DNA of 64,000 bases. Origin: Gordius sp. MW1 (Eukaryota > Nematomorpha > Gordioida > Gordea > Gordiidae). Below are positions 36,501-47,500 of this stretch, one piece after another (the stretch's first letter is position 1; each line of letters opens with the position of its first letter). Location: the NCBI GenBank assembly GCA_964036665.1, contig OZ038526.1, positions 7,440,001-7,504,000 of the forward strand, in the 5' to 3' direction. The notes under the pieces are model-generated. The model saw only the letters and a program-made list of their open reading frames with translations, was not told where the DNA came from and did no database searches. The position numbers and the translations under genes were made by a program.

Positions 36501-37507
36501 ATGGCAAATAAATAAGCAATATTCTGCCAATTCCTCTAACCAGGCCAGGCGTTTTAGTAATAAAACCCGCGGCTTTGATTTTGTAAGCAATTCTAAATTG
36601 ATTTAACAATACCATTTTTACCCGCACTCCTAATTAGTGTCTAAACGATTTATGCTTTGCCTTCATTATTTACCTTGATTTATTTTTCATTATAATTTTA
36701 GTAAAGTGAGCAATTTGTTAGATTTTTAAATAACATAAAGGCTTCATTAAAGCTTTATACTTAGTAAAGCGCTATTTCTTTACGCGATGAAGTTGCGAGT
36801 TCATGAACGTCAGAGCTACCGCTATGCTAATGTATACCTAGATAGACGCGACTGGAAATTTAGTTATAAAACACTACCTCATGGGCCTTTTTAATTCCAT
36901 CTGTTTTGACTATTATGACTGCTGCAACATTTACTTTGTTTTTGAAATCTTAAGTTATGATTTCATAGTTTTCGCGACAAGGGTACTTTGTATCAGTAAT
37001 GTATTATACATTAATAGGCACCACTCTGCTAAATTCGAGACGTTTACCGCGTTTATAATATCATTTGCCCCTCTTAAAATATTAGTATTTGTTCGACATT
37101 AGGGAACAATAACTAACATAATGGAGGAGAATGTGGTGCAACCGTTGCTCGTTTCCACGAGTGCCGTGCAATTGGCTACCGAAACTGTGAATAGCATTCT
37201 TAAGATCGATGATATCGTAATCTACTCTGTTTCAGAATCAATTTTTATTTGATATATCAATATTAATCCTTCATATTGATTTTTTTCCAGTAATATAATT
37301 TTTTTATTGTGAATATTTGGTTAAAAAACCTTAATAGTGAAACAATTTAAAAAAAAGAAATTATTAAATCGAATAATTCTACCTTAATGTTGATAAGTAA
37401 TTATGAAAAATACTTTTATCGCCTCCCTTCTGCTATGGTTAATATATTGCTTTGAACATGTTTTAAATCACGTGTATATTTTCCACATATAGGTGCAGGG
37501 ACGTTGA
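33544..37507 (+). CDS. CCT4: CCT4, T-complex protein 1 subunit delta
   Basis: CCT4 is one of eight subunits of the cytosolic chaperonin TRiC/CCT, which folds actin, tubulin and other proteins using ATP. Exons: 33544-33655, 33692-33744, 33784-33873, 33915-34166, 34204-34325, 34363-34501, 34549-34688, 34727-34823, 34943-35053, 35097-35227, 35746-35980, 37103-37216 and 37493-37507 (TGA). All phases join, giving 536 residues (human 539). Motifs: [25 protein letters not shown], the ATP loop [20 protein letters not shown]-like [36 protein letters not shown], and the end KIDDIVQGR. The start [11 protein letters not shown] is the first ATG in frame. Introns in the first ten exons are mostly 36-47 bp. 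Exons 11-12 are GC- and CpG-rich, unlike exons 1-10. Confidence 0.96.
36019..36170. repeat. Degenerate relative of the 3291-3489 foldback MITE (CCT4 intron 11)
   Basis: It begins TGTTGTAAACAGAACGGGAG and contains TTAGTCGACCTTTGGCT, as in the copy at 3291. The right end is eroded. A fragment of the 22973 MITE follows at about 36181. Confidence 0.5.
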
Positions 37508-37650
37508 GTAATGCCGATTCTCGATTCAAACTAACCGAAATCTCTGAGTGATCCACGATCTTTTGTTACAAGCCATTTTAGCTTAATTTCATCATTTAAT
37601 ATCTTGTGTTAAGCTCAATTTTTGCTTTCGTTCCATGTACTTTATGTGTA

Positions 37651-37656
37651 AATAAA
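37651..37656 (+). terminator. CCT4 polyadenylation signal
   Basis: AATAAA lies 144 bp after the CCT4 stop and is the first canonical signal there. Confidence 0.65.
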
Positions 37657-37659
37657 ATG

Positions 37660-38800
37660 ATTAAAACTACACTTATATTTTTACAGTTTTAATAGTTGGC
37701 TTTTGTTTTGTGAATGTATATGGTTTAATGTTATTATGTTTGATATGCTTATTGAATATTAAGTCGCGCCTCCCATTTTTTGTATTTAATTAGATTTTAT
37801 ATTATCGATTGATTTACAATTGGTGGATCCGCCATTAAACAATTTGATAGAATTTATTTACTTATTTATTAGGCATTTATAAAATAATTTTAAAATAGAG
37901 ATTCAGTTGAAGCAAAAATGTCTAGTTTAAGAGAGCGTGTTTTATGTTTAATATTATCTCTGATTTTAATTGCCATCTAACTTATGGGCGCCCTTTCTGC
38001 TTAAAATGCCTTGTCTTGTCCAGCTTGTTTGTTTTGGAATGGAAAACTACAAAATTTTGGTAATATTCCCTTAAATAAATAAGACTGCTGTTTTAATTTA
38101 ATTGGTCTGATCCGTCTCCAAAACCAATTTCTTTTTTTAGGCCCGTTCAGAACCGGGCCTGTTATCTTTTGTAGATAACAACTATAATATATCAATTATT
38201 TATGAACATAGGATCCGACAAATGGTGGTAAACTTTTGTTGTAACTACTTATTTGCAGATATATTTCGTAATATATTAAAGCAGCTGGTGTGAGCATATG
38301 CGTAAACAGACCCCGCTAACATTAGGGTCCCTATTTTTCACCCCTACTTGAGCTGCTTAACTAATGCACTGATTCTCTACTAAGTGAGAGCCTAGGTTTA
38401 AGGTTCAAAAACAACATAGGGCGTTGGCAAGATCCGAAGGATCGAGTTTTATTTCAGAAAATCTTATCATTGTCTTATCCTAATTTTAAGAAATTTAACT
38501 GCTACAAAGTTAATCTTACACAACCTTCCCCATTTTAAATAAGTTTTATGCCTAAATTTTATAAATCTTTAATCAAATCATTGACCAAATATTAACCTTG
38601 GGCCTTGTTAGTAAGCATTATCTAGATGGCCTTTTTGAAAGCTGATATACATATTTAAACGAAATACTTTTAAAAATTAATAAATATGATTCTTGTCTTT
38701 AGGTTGAATTTTATTATATCAAATGCCAATGCAAATTTGGGTGCGAAATATATATTGCAAAATTATCTTTAAGACCTTTAAATCATCAATTTAATGCCAT
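37660..38800. other. AT-rich intergenic sequence
   Basis: No gene was recognised. A GC-rich hairpin (AGGCCCGTTCAGAACCGGGCC, about 38140-38160) is the only marked structure. Confidence 0.5.
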
Positions 38801-38803
38801 ACA

Positions 38804-38937
38804 TGTGCTTAGCCAGGATTGTAACTAGAGGGCGTCAATAATGATTTAGGGAGGGGCAAAATGATAATTTTGTGATCCCCAATAATCGATTTTAATTTCG
38901 AAGAATTGTGGCTGCCCCCCCCCTCCCTGTCCATGAT
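38804..38937. repeat. GGCGTAGCC family, degenerate copy
   Basis: It contains GTGCTTAGCCAGGATTGTAA, AATGATTTAGGGAGGGGCAA and a C-rich run before CCTCCCTGTCCATG. Both ends are mutated. Confidence 0.55.
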
Positions 38938-39236
38938 GCCATAATAAGTCTTTCTTTTAAAAAAGAATATATGATTATAATAAGTTACAATATATCGAAC
39001 TTGAGTAGCATTAATACTTGTTAGCTCTAACAAATAAGAACCTTATTTTTTAAGAATGTAAATTCACATTGTACATTTTGCATGCTTTCATAAAATATGA
39101 TTGTTGTCATGATATAAAGCTGTCGCATTCCAAGTTTTTACGTCTTAAACCCCCTCTCCCACTTAATGTATTATTACTTTTGCCTTTTTGCAACTCGTTG
39201 ACGGCCCATCTCAGCTAGACTCCCATTTTCATTCCC

Positions 39237-39683
39237 ATGGAACTTCAAACTTGGTTCGCGCTTGCGTTCCTCACGGTCGCCATATGGCTTGTCACGTTAC
39301 TGGGCATGCTCGATTGCTTAAAAAGTTGTTGGGCCCGTGGTCCGAAACGCTTATTGAGTCGGAAGGAAGGAAGCATCGTAAATCGTAAGAATTCAAAAAA
39401 AGGTACACCCCCAGTAACTTCGGAGAGTATTTGGCAGGATTACAAGATGAGTTTGACGCACAGCACTTACAGTGTTCATTTTGAGCCGGAATCGGGCGAT
39501 AAAGGAGCGGCCGTGGCTTTAGTCGAAACCAGTTACATATATCCGGCCACAATTGATGGGCGAAGTAGTAGTCCCGAACTTAAGCCCGATGAATACGATG
39601 ATAAATATAGTCCAGAATCTTATGTACCTACCGTATTTCCCACTGAGGTGATTGCTTCTGACGATGACGAAACTATGGCTTAA
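39237..39683 (+). CDS. Orphan single-pass membrane protein, 148 aa
   Basis: One open exon from ATG 39237 to TAA 39681-39683. An acceptor-like ...CCCATCTCAG ends just upstream (about 39214), so a non-coding 5' exon is possible. The protein begins MELQTWFALAFLTVAIWLVT, an N-terminal signal anchor of about 22 residues, followed by the basic stretch RGPKRLLSRKEGSIVNRK. A polar tail then ends in an acidic patch (IASDDDETMA) with several Tyr/Ser sites (SPESYVPTVFPTE). Codon use matches the conserved genes here (CCG, GCG and GGC present), which favours a real gene. AATAAA lies at about 39842. I do not recognise a family. Confidence 0.6.
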   Translation: MELQTWFALAFLTVAIWLVTLLGMLDCLKSCWARGPKRLLSRKEGSIVNRKNSKKGTPPVTSESIWQDYKMSLTHSTYSVHFEPESGDKGAAVALVETSYIYPATIDGRSSSPELKPDEYDDKYSPESYVPTVFPTEVIASDDDETMA

Positions 39684-39699
39684 AATTTAGGAGAAGCGC

Positions 39700-40500
39700 A
39701 GAGTGATAATTGTTCGACCCTACCTACCTTTAAGGCTTTTTTCCTCCCATAAAGTTATATTGCGTCTTAGATTTTGTTTAACACATTTGTTTTTGTACAA
39801 TCAGATGGCTTGAATAGTGAATTAATCGAACCCAAGTTATGAATAAAAAATTCTTTTGTTGTATAGTTATATTTTTGGGTGAATATGGATAAACCTAATA
39901 AATATTCAGTTATTCCTTATGTTATCATAATATTATTAAGTGACAAAAATTTTTAAAGGACTCATTTAAAATATTCATCATGTTATCGGTGTTGTTGACT
40001 TATTAAATTATATTAGCCAAATATGCTTGGAATGAATGATAAACACAACCAGTAAAATTGATAACTAATTGCTCATTAATAACTAAATAGGGCATACAAA
40101 AATAAACAAATTCCTAATAACTATTAAAATAGTGTTTCTTTTTATAGATTTTTGCAATTTTAAATGGCAAATATTAGTTATTACTACATCAATCCCACAA
40201 TTTCCCTTTTCGCAAAAGCATCTTGTTCGACTCTAGGAGAGTCTGTTTAAAATTCAAATTTGCCTCGCAAAAACAGGGTATGTTTTTAAACACATGAATT
40301 TGTATAGCTAAAAAGTGTAATTTGAATGAGAATCCCACAAAATTGTGATCGCTATTGCTTTTTCAACTAAAATTTGATTCGGTCTTACTAAATCGTAGAA
40401 TCTTCCAAATTTGATTTCATAGTCACACCAAGGTCGCAACGTATTCAAAATTCTATGTGGCAAACCATGGCCAACTCAATGATGTCTCATTCACAAGCAT
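39700..40500. other. Spacer between the membrane protein and the secreted peptide gene
   Basis: AT-rich, with no ORF or repeat end recognised. Its last part must hold the peptide gene's promoter. Confidence 0.5.
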
Positions 40501-40524
40501 CCTGTATTAGCCTTACAATATAAG

Positions 40525-40534
40525 GTATATAAGG
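40525..40534 (+). promoter_or_regulatory. TATA box of the secreted peptide gene
   Basis: GTATATAAGG lies 79 bp upstream of the ATG at 40604. A start of transcription about 30 bp further would leave a 5' UTR of about 45-50 bases. Confidence 0.55.
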
Positions 40535-40603
40535 AGAAAAATTTAGTGCTTAAACATCATTTTCCAATTTGAAATTGTATTCGTTCCAACTACCAAGTCT
40601 ATC

Positions 40604-40834
40604 ATGAAAAGTGTCGCCCAATTCCTATCCTTTCTGGTAAATTTTGTCAACTTTTGTTTGTTTTTAATTACGACTTTTCGCATTTTATAGATTGTCGTGT
40701 TTGTGGTGCTTAACATGAAAGCTCTGGTTGAAGCTCAATATTTTCCATACACCCCTTACCTTAGCTCTTATCCTTACGACTTTTTGAACAACTACCCTTA
40801 CTCCTCCCTCCCCTACTCTTACTACTATGGATAG
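40604..40834 (+). CDS. Small secreted Tyr/Pro-rich peptide, 58 aa, two exons
   Basis: Exon 1 is 40604-40636 and exon 2 is 40691-40834 (TAG at 40832-40834). The 54-bp intron has GTAAAT and TTTTATAG borders, phase 0. The product starts MKSVAQFLSFLIVVFVVLNM, a strong signal peptide with likely cleavage after ALVEA. The mature peptide of about 32 residues begins QYFPYTPYLSSYPYDFL and ends LPYSYYYG. It has no Cys, about one third Tyr, and repeated YPY/PY motifs. An N-terminal Gln could become pyroglutamate, and a C-terminal Gly is an amidation donor. A TATA box and an AATAAA at 40936 frame it as a compact, highly expressed type of gene. The role could be cuticle, gland secretion, antimicrobial or neuropeptide; the sequence does not decide. 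Confidence 0.75.
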
Positions 40835-40935
40835 TGATGGCGAAGGAGACGTTGACCGATGGATATTTAATCTTTGCTTTACTAGTCACTGATTTTGATT
40901 CTCGCATCTTGATTTAACGCATATGTGTGATCAGA

Positions 40936-40941
40936 AATAAA
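40936..40941 (+). terminator. Polyadenylation signal of the secreted peptide gene
   Basis: AATAAA lies 102 bp after the stop codon. Confidence 0.65.
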
Positions 40942-41282
40942 CATTACTGATAAAATAATATTCATTTATGAATTTGATCTCCTTTTTCATCTGGGAGTTC
41001 TTAACAATTAATATTACTTTAAATTTCTAGCAATTTTACAAATTTCGAGAGCTTTTTAATACATCTAAATGCTAGAAATACTTTTGCAACAAGCTTTTTC
41101 TAATTTATGTTTTTTTGCAGGAAAATTAAGGATTGCAGGGGCGTAGCGAGGATTTTTCACAAGGGAGGAGCAAAAACATTTATAAACTTAAAGTATAAAA
41201 TGTTATATAAAAGATATTTTTACCGCGAGAATAAATCTAGAAATTGAGGTGGAAGCATGCCCGAAAAATTGTTATACCAATT

Positions 41283-41740
41283 AGCTACCTGCACGGGTGC
41301 CCGAAACCCGACCCGACGCGGAAGAAAATTTTAAAATGCTTCGTGACATATCTTTTAAACTAATTATGTTTAATATTTTTATTTTATATTGAAATAATTG
41401 AAGATTATTCAATTTTCTTTTGTATTTTTAAATCTGCTTGCTTTAATTTGGACGCAAATTTAAATTTGACTCGTGAAAGGTAAAATATATCAACAAAATA
41501 ACATTTTTAAATTTTATTCAAATAGTCTGAAGTGGTAATTCATTATTAATTTAAACTTCGTAAATATATATTCATAAACCAAAAAAAAGTAAGTTTCAAT
41601 TTATTAACATTTGCAAAATTAACTGCGAGTCGATACTGTAGACTCTATAAAAAAAATAAATGCGTCGAATTCGGGTTGAAAAAAAAAATTCCGGTCGGGT
41701 CTGGTTCGGGTTGTTAAAAAGTGACTTTGCAGTTCTCTTA
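41283..41740. mobile_element. Short hAT-like element, same family as 55030-56049
   Basis: It starts AGCTACCTGCACGGGTGCCC and ends AAAGTGACTTTGCAGTTCTC. The flanks TACCAATT (41275-41282) and TGCCAATT (41741-41748) match at seven of eight positions. The interior shares GACGCAAATTTAAATTTGAC and ACTCGTGAAAGGTAAAATAT with the copy at 55030. It is a deletion derivative of 458 bp with no ORF. Confidence 0.75.
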
Positions 41741-41799
41741 TGCCAATTTAATCAATTAATGTTTTGACATACAAGTTATCAATCTCCTGATGTAAAAAA

Positions 41800-43265
41800 A
41801 CTTTGCCCATTGGCGCATGTGGTTATGGGGAAGGAGGCTACTACATATAAAATCCTTATTCAAGCCGAAGGAAGTGATAGGAAGGTGGGAACTTATGAAT
41901 ATTGCAAATGGCATAAATTATTTCTCAAGCCAAACATAATATAGTCGAACTCTTAAAGGAGGATGAAGTTAGGCCACAAATGAACAAGATGCAAAAAAGA
42001 ATAGCTAATGACCCAGATGGAATTTCTCGGAGTGAAGAAGGAGGAATGACCATGGATAATCTCCTTAACAAGATATGGTAGAAGAGCGAACTCGTAATCA
42101 ATGGAGTGCAAGCGCGATTATATTTTCATTCAAATGCAAATGCCATCAGAAGTGTTGCAATTACAGAGGTATCAAGCTAACTTGCCACTCCTTAAAACTT
42201 ATGGAAAAGATTTTCGTAACAAAGCTGTATCAGTTTACAAATTCGGATTGTGGCCGGCAAATCCACAATGGACCCAATTTCGCATTAATACAAATGATGG
42301 ATAAATATGGTGAAAAAGACCTACATATTGGTCTTATCGACTTGCAGAAAGCTCATTAAACGGTCCCTTGCGATTTAATATGGTGGTGTTTGGGATAACA
42401 AAATATCCCTGACGCATATATACGGTTAAGAAAAAATTTATGAACTTTCAAATTCGTGCGTTAGGACGACCGTTGGGGATTTTAAACCTTTTCTGGATAA
42501 AATTAGATTACATCAAGGAACTGCTCTAAGTCTTTTTTTTTATATATAATTATAGACACGATAACGAGAGACATTTAAAGCCATTGCCATGGTTTATTCT
42601 ATATTCTGTTGATATTGCGAATAGATAAAAAAGAAAGTATTAGAAGAAACCGAAAAGTGGCCAAAGAAGGGCAACAATTGGACCATCTAAAGTACCCAAA
42701 AGTAGGCAGGTTTACATACCTCGGCTCGATGCCACATAAAGAGGGAGGTTGCGCAAGAGAAGTCAATGCCCGAATTCAAAAAATATGGCTTAAATGCCAA
42801 AGTATATTCGATAAAATATGTGACAAGAAAATGTCATTATGGTTGAAGAGCAAGCTTACAGATCCATCGCAAGACCGGTGTTACACTGTGGAAGTGAAAC
42901 ATGGGCAGTACAAACAATGAAAGCTAAGCTGCTATAAGCCACGGAAATGGAATTTGGGGTATACTAAGCTTGACCATATGACAAATAACTATCTCATGAC
43001 GAAAATAGGTATTCAACCTATGGCTGACATGAGTAACGAAAACCGGCTAAGGTGGTATGGGCATTTACTAAGAAGGGAGACGAATGATGTAAATCAAAAA
43101 GTACTGGACGTGGAGGTATCGGGAGAGAGAGGAAGAGGACGGCCTCACGTAACGTGAAAAGGGCAAGTCGACAAAGTTATGAAATCTAAAAAGATTAATC
43201 ATGGTATGGCACTCAATCCATCAAGATGGAAGGAACTCATCAAAACAAACCCACGTACTTGATAA
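41800..43265 (+). mobile_element. RTE-type LINE, dead, 5'-truncated
   Basis: Reverse transcriptase and C-terminal motifs of RTE-clade non-LTR elements occur in order but in different frames. They are NYRGIKLTCHSLKLMEKIF (within 42075-42359), GEKDLHIGLIDLQKAH, the YLGS and GGCAREVNARIQKIW block (42609-42920), and NENRLRWYGHLLRRE with GERGRGRP (42954-43157). The catalytic YADD region is lost around 42480-42600, and stops interrupt every part. The endonuclease domain is absent. The ORF direction is plus. Confidence 0.85.
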
Positions 43266-43956
43266 AGAGAAACAGTTTGTAATTAATTCACAAGATTAAA
43301 ATTTAGCTAGAAAATAAATTTTTCTTAGTCTCTGGATATAATTGATGGATATTGAGGAAACAAAATAGTTAGCTAAAACATGATTAGTTGTATAATGAAG
43401 CAATTGGGTAAATTATAATATATTCAGTTCAAATATGACTACAAAATTTTGCTTCTAGGCAAAACTTTAGATCAAAATCATTGAATTAAAAATTTTTGAT
43501 GGAGCTCTTTTTAAACATTGTCTCTGCAATACTTAAAGGAATAATTAAGTATTCGAATTGCCGTTTTACTAGGGGTGGAGGGGAATCAGTTAATATTAGA
43601 GGGGAAAGGCCAAATAGAGTCTATTTGGATGGCCAAAGAATTTGAGAAAAGAAAAATAATAGGTTGAAAGCTTTTTTATAAATATTTAATTCAAAAACAA
43701 AATGCAGTAAGGAACTTTAGGAGTACTTATTATTCGAATTAAAAATTAATAAAAAAAAATTTAAATTTATGCCACGCCCCCCCCCCCCCCCCTAAGTCAC
43801 GGAAGGAATGACTCTTTAATTTCATGAAACGGCTTAAAAGCAGCAAGTAAACGTACAAATGAGTTTTTTTAATCTGATGACTATCTAATAAAATATACCC
43901 TAAAATCTAATTATTTCTTTCAATTTTTCACTTACATTAAAAGAATTATTTGGATC

Positions 43957-44320
43957 GCTCCTGGCCGTCTGGCGAAATGGGCAGCTGGCGAGTTCGCTAA
44001 TAGTAGACAATAAGTAATCTAAAATTAAGCAACATATAATATAATCACTAAATTCTGATTATTTTCTTAAGAATATAAATAATTAAGTATTGCAATTATC
44101 TCTTGCAAGTTATATATCATTGTCACACTTAGGTTCTCCATTGTATACTTAAGCACACAAATTTTGTATAGTTTAGTTTTATATTACTATATATTGCAAT
44201 ACAGTATAATATATATTGTATATATAATTTATATATTCTATATATATATATATAAGCACACTTTTTTGCAACTATTATGACTTTTCGCCAGCTGCCCATT
44301 TCGCCAAATGGGCTGGATTC
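43957..44320. mobile_element. MITE with 9-bp target duplication, 364 bp
   Basis: ATTTGGATC flanks it at 43948-43956 and 44321-44329. Left arm GTCTGGCGAAATGGGCAGCT and right arm AGCTGCCCATTTCGCC are inverted. The centre is AT-rich with TA repeats. A 9-bp duplication suggests a Mutator-like source, though TIR similarity to a known family was not checked. Confidence 0.75.
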
Positions 44321-44348
44321 ATTTGGATCATCTAGCTAGGGTGTCATC

Positions 44349-44501
44349 GGTGCCCTATCAACTCGCCGAAAACCATCTTGCCGAATTTAATGTACCCCGG
44401 TTAAAAAAAAGTCCCCTAATTTAAAGTCGTCCCCAGGGGATCATTTTTAACCGGGGGACATTAAATTCGGCGAGATGGTTTTCGGCAAATTGACGGGCAA
44501 C
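44349..44501. mobile_element. Foldback MITE with 9-bp target duplication, 153 bp, next to the TRMT44 start
   Basis: GGTGTCATC flanks it at 44340-44348 and 44502-44510. The arms are about 58 bp and nearly perfect (left GCCGAAAACCATCTTGCCGA, right TCGGCGAGATGGTTTTCGGC), leaving a loop of about 35 bp. It ends 27 bp before the probable TRMT44 start codon, so it lies in the promoter or 5' UTR. Confidence 0.82.
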
Positions 44502-44528
44502 GGTGTCATCTGATCATTTAAAACACAT

Positions 44529-47500
44529 ATGATCACTCTGCAGACATACGAAAATCCTCGAATAGACGAAGCATTGTTTTGCGAGGCGCTTAAATTATAT
44601 GAAAGCCAGACTCATTTATTTAATAAAAGGGTTTTTGTTAGTACTATTGAAACGGTTTGCGTTGATGAATTTGTTAAAGTTCTTGGTACCTTTTCTAAAA
44701 CCAAAAATATTGCAAAAACGATTCTATTGACCATGTATCCTAGATATGAGGGGTTTGTAACTGATAAGCAATTGATAGTATACAGTAATTTTAGAAAATT
44801 TGATTTATTATTATTTAGGTAACGATTCTTGTGTAAGCTATATTCCATATGTTGAATCAAAACTAGAGGGTAAAAAGTCAAGCCCTAATTTTTTGTATGA
44901 ATTTATCCTTGAAACTCTACCATTAAAGTAAATAAATTAATGCATTTTTTTATTTTTTGTAAGAATCTGTTTAAAAATTTTATTAGTTAATAAAAATATT
45001 TATTCTCAGAATGACCAAAATATCAAATTCCTTAAGTATAAGTTTGAAAAGGTGGTAGATAGATGTTTTATATATAATAATTATTAGATCTGCAAACTGT
45101 CTACCAAAAATTGTGGTTTTAATTTGGCAAAAACAACTAAAAATTTGTTTTCTCTTCATCTAATTTCTTCAAAAATTCAGCAATATGCCTTAACCTACCA
45201 AAAATTGAAGAAACTTTATTTTAAATCAATATTTGAAACATGGCCTCTTCCAACTGATCCCGAAAAACATATATATGAAGATATAGCAATTGCAAGCTAT
45301 CTTATAGTATTATACATTTTTTCAAAATTTTACCAATATTATATCTTAGTTTATGATTGATTATAACATCTTTAATTCTGTATTTATTTTTCCTATATTT
45401 TATGAGACTTAAAGGTGTCATTAAGCACATCTTATTTAAATTGTACTATCAATATGAGAACAAAACCAACAGTAATTCATGTGAAAATTAAATTTTAATC
45501 CACACCAATTTAATTCCAAATTATCCAAATTACTTTCGATTATTTATTGATATTTTAATGCTAGTTGTAATTTTCTAGCTGAGACATAGTAAAATTTAAA
45601 ATCAATCAAAATTTAATAGTGTATTTTGCCTTAAATTTGTGAGCCAATTCTTGAATTACCTTTTAGATTGCTACTAGATCAATCCAGCCATTTGTTTTTT
45701 ACTTGACAACTGACTTGCAAGTGTATTGGCTAACTAATTAATATTAAAATATATCTTTCTTAACCAAATTTTTTTTATCATTCTCTTAAGAATGGGATAG
45801 TTAATAGAACTTATATTTGTTTTGTGTTTAATTAAATATAAAATAATTTAAGAGGATTATGGGGATCAGTTTTTAATAAGGATATTTTTATAAATAGGAT
45901 TAAAAAAACGTTTTCGACCGACCATTTCAGATTTTGATGATTTTCGGTAAAGGTGTAGGCCTAATATAATATAATAATTTTAGCCATTTTGCGCCAATAT
46001 GGATGTTCTAAAGGTCAAAATCGCGCTCGGGCACATTTTATTGATTTTACTATTTATGATAGAATTGGCGAGGTCCTCTTGAATTTTGGTGCATTTTGTT
46101 CAGACAAAAATTTCCTACCAAATCAACTTAACCAAAACCTCAAATTTTAACGGCTAATTTTTTGTGGTCAAAATAGTGAAAAAATCATAAAACCTACATT
46201 GACCGACCCCATATAAAATCACCAATTTCACAATAAGCACTCCTTCATGACGTTTTTCTTCGCTTTTTTGACGACTCGACATTGAATGGCTTGTAAACAC
46301 AATAGTTTGGTAAAGTGAACTTATCAGCTTTATAAGAGAGGTTTTCATGTGGAGTTAGCAGATAAAATCTCGCGATACTTTTTTCAGTAATTTGGTTTTA
46401 ATTTTAATTCACTGAATTTTAGACATTGTGGGACATACAAAATGATTGTGAAGTCGGAAGATCGCAAGAACTCTTGCCACAAACAAGTAAATATTCATGG
46501 GCTTAGCCAGGTGGAGGCAGGGAGGGGCCGGTGCCCCCCTCTACATCCAATCCTTAAAATGGTTAATTTCAAGAAATTATCATTTTGTCCCTCCCTAAAT
46601 CATTATTGCCCACCTCTGATTTGAATTCGGCTAGGCCCACTTAAATACTTAAAGCGAATTAAAATTTGAGATTTAGTATATGAATTTATATAGATGATTA
46701 TGACATGTGAAAAATGTTTTTTGATTAACTTAACAAGCTTTTAGACAATCGAAATAGATTAACATCGAAAGTTTTTTGACGCGTAACTGTGCGCTACAGA
46801 GGCATTTTATGACAAAAATTATATCGATTAAATCTCATTTATTCAATTATTTTTCTGGAGACTAATAACTTAAGAAATGAAAGTGCCCTAGTCTCATCTT
46901 TTCTTAAAATATATTACGAAAGATTAGAACTTATATCATTTCAGCATGTTCCATGTGGATTGAGTGTTTAATATTTTTACAGGTCAAAGTCGACGCAATT
47001 TTTTGGATTTGGGGTGTGGGAACGGTGTGTTGACTTTCTTACTGACCTCCGAAGGGTTTACTGGTACTGGACTCGACGTGCGAGGGAGAAAAACTTGGCC
47101 TATCTTGAAAAAACTTTGTCCAAACTTAGATATTGAAGTGCTTTTCAACGAATAGGATGTCAAAATATGACTATTTTTTCAATCTAAATTTTTTAGACAT
47201 TCCATAAAAAAATCACACCTTTATTTATATAAATTTTCACACGTGTACTAATATTATTGATCTCAGTTAATTTTTTGGGCTTTAACATATTGCAATTTTA
47301 AACATGAGGCTATAGTTGTATAGCCAAATGACGAGTCTAGCCTTTGTTTAAGATGAAAAAGATTTAGATTTTTGTGTTTATCCAATACTAGATGAACCCG
47401 GCAAACGTTGTTTTGCCATTTACCCGGGTGTATTAAATTATGTTGGAATTTTAGGGCATATATGATGATAAGCGGTTATTAAAGTAAAAATAAAGTTTGA

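Noticed and set aside
37217-37252. CCT4 ending in [10 protein letters not shown] by reading through the exon 12 donor
   Set aside because: Splicing at 37216 to 37493 gives the end DDIVQGR, which matches the family end DDVVNTR much better.
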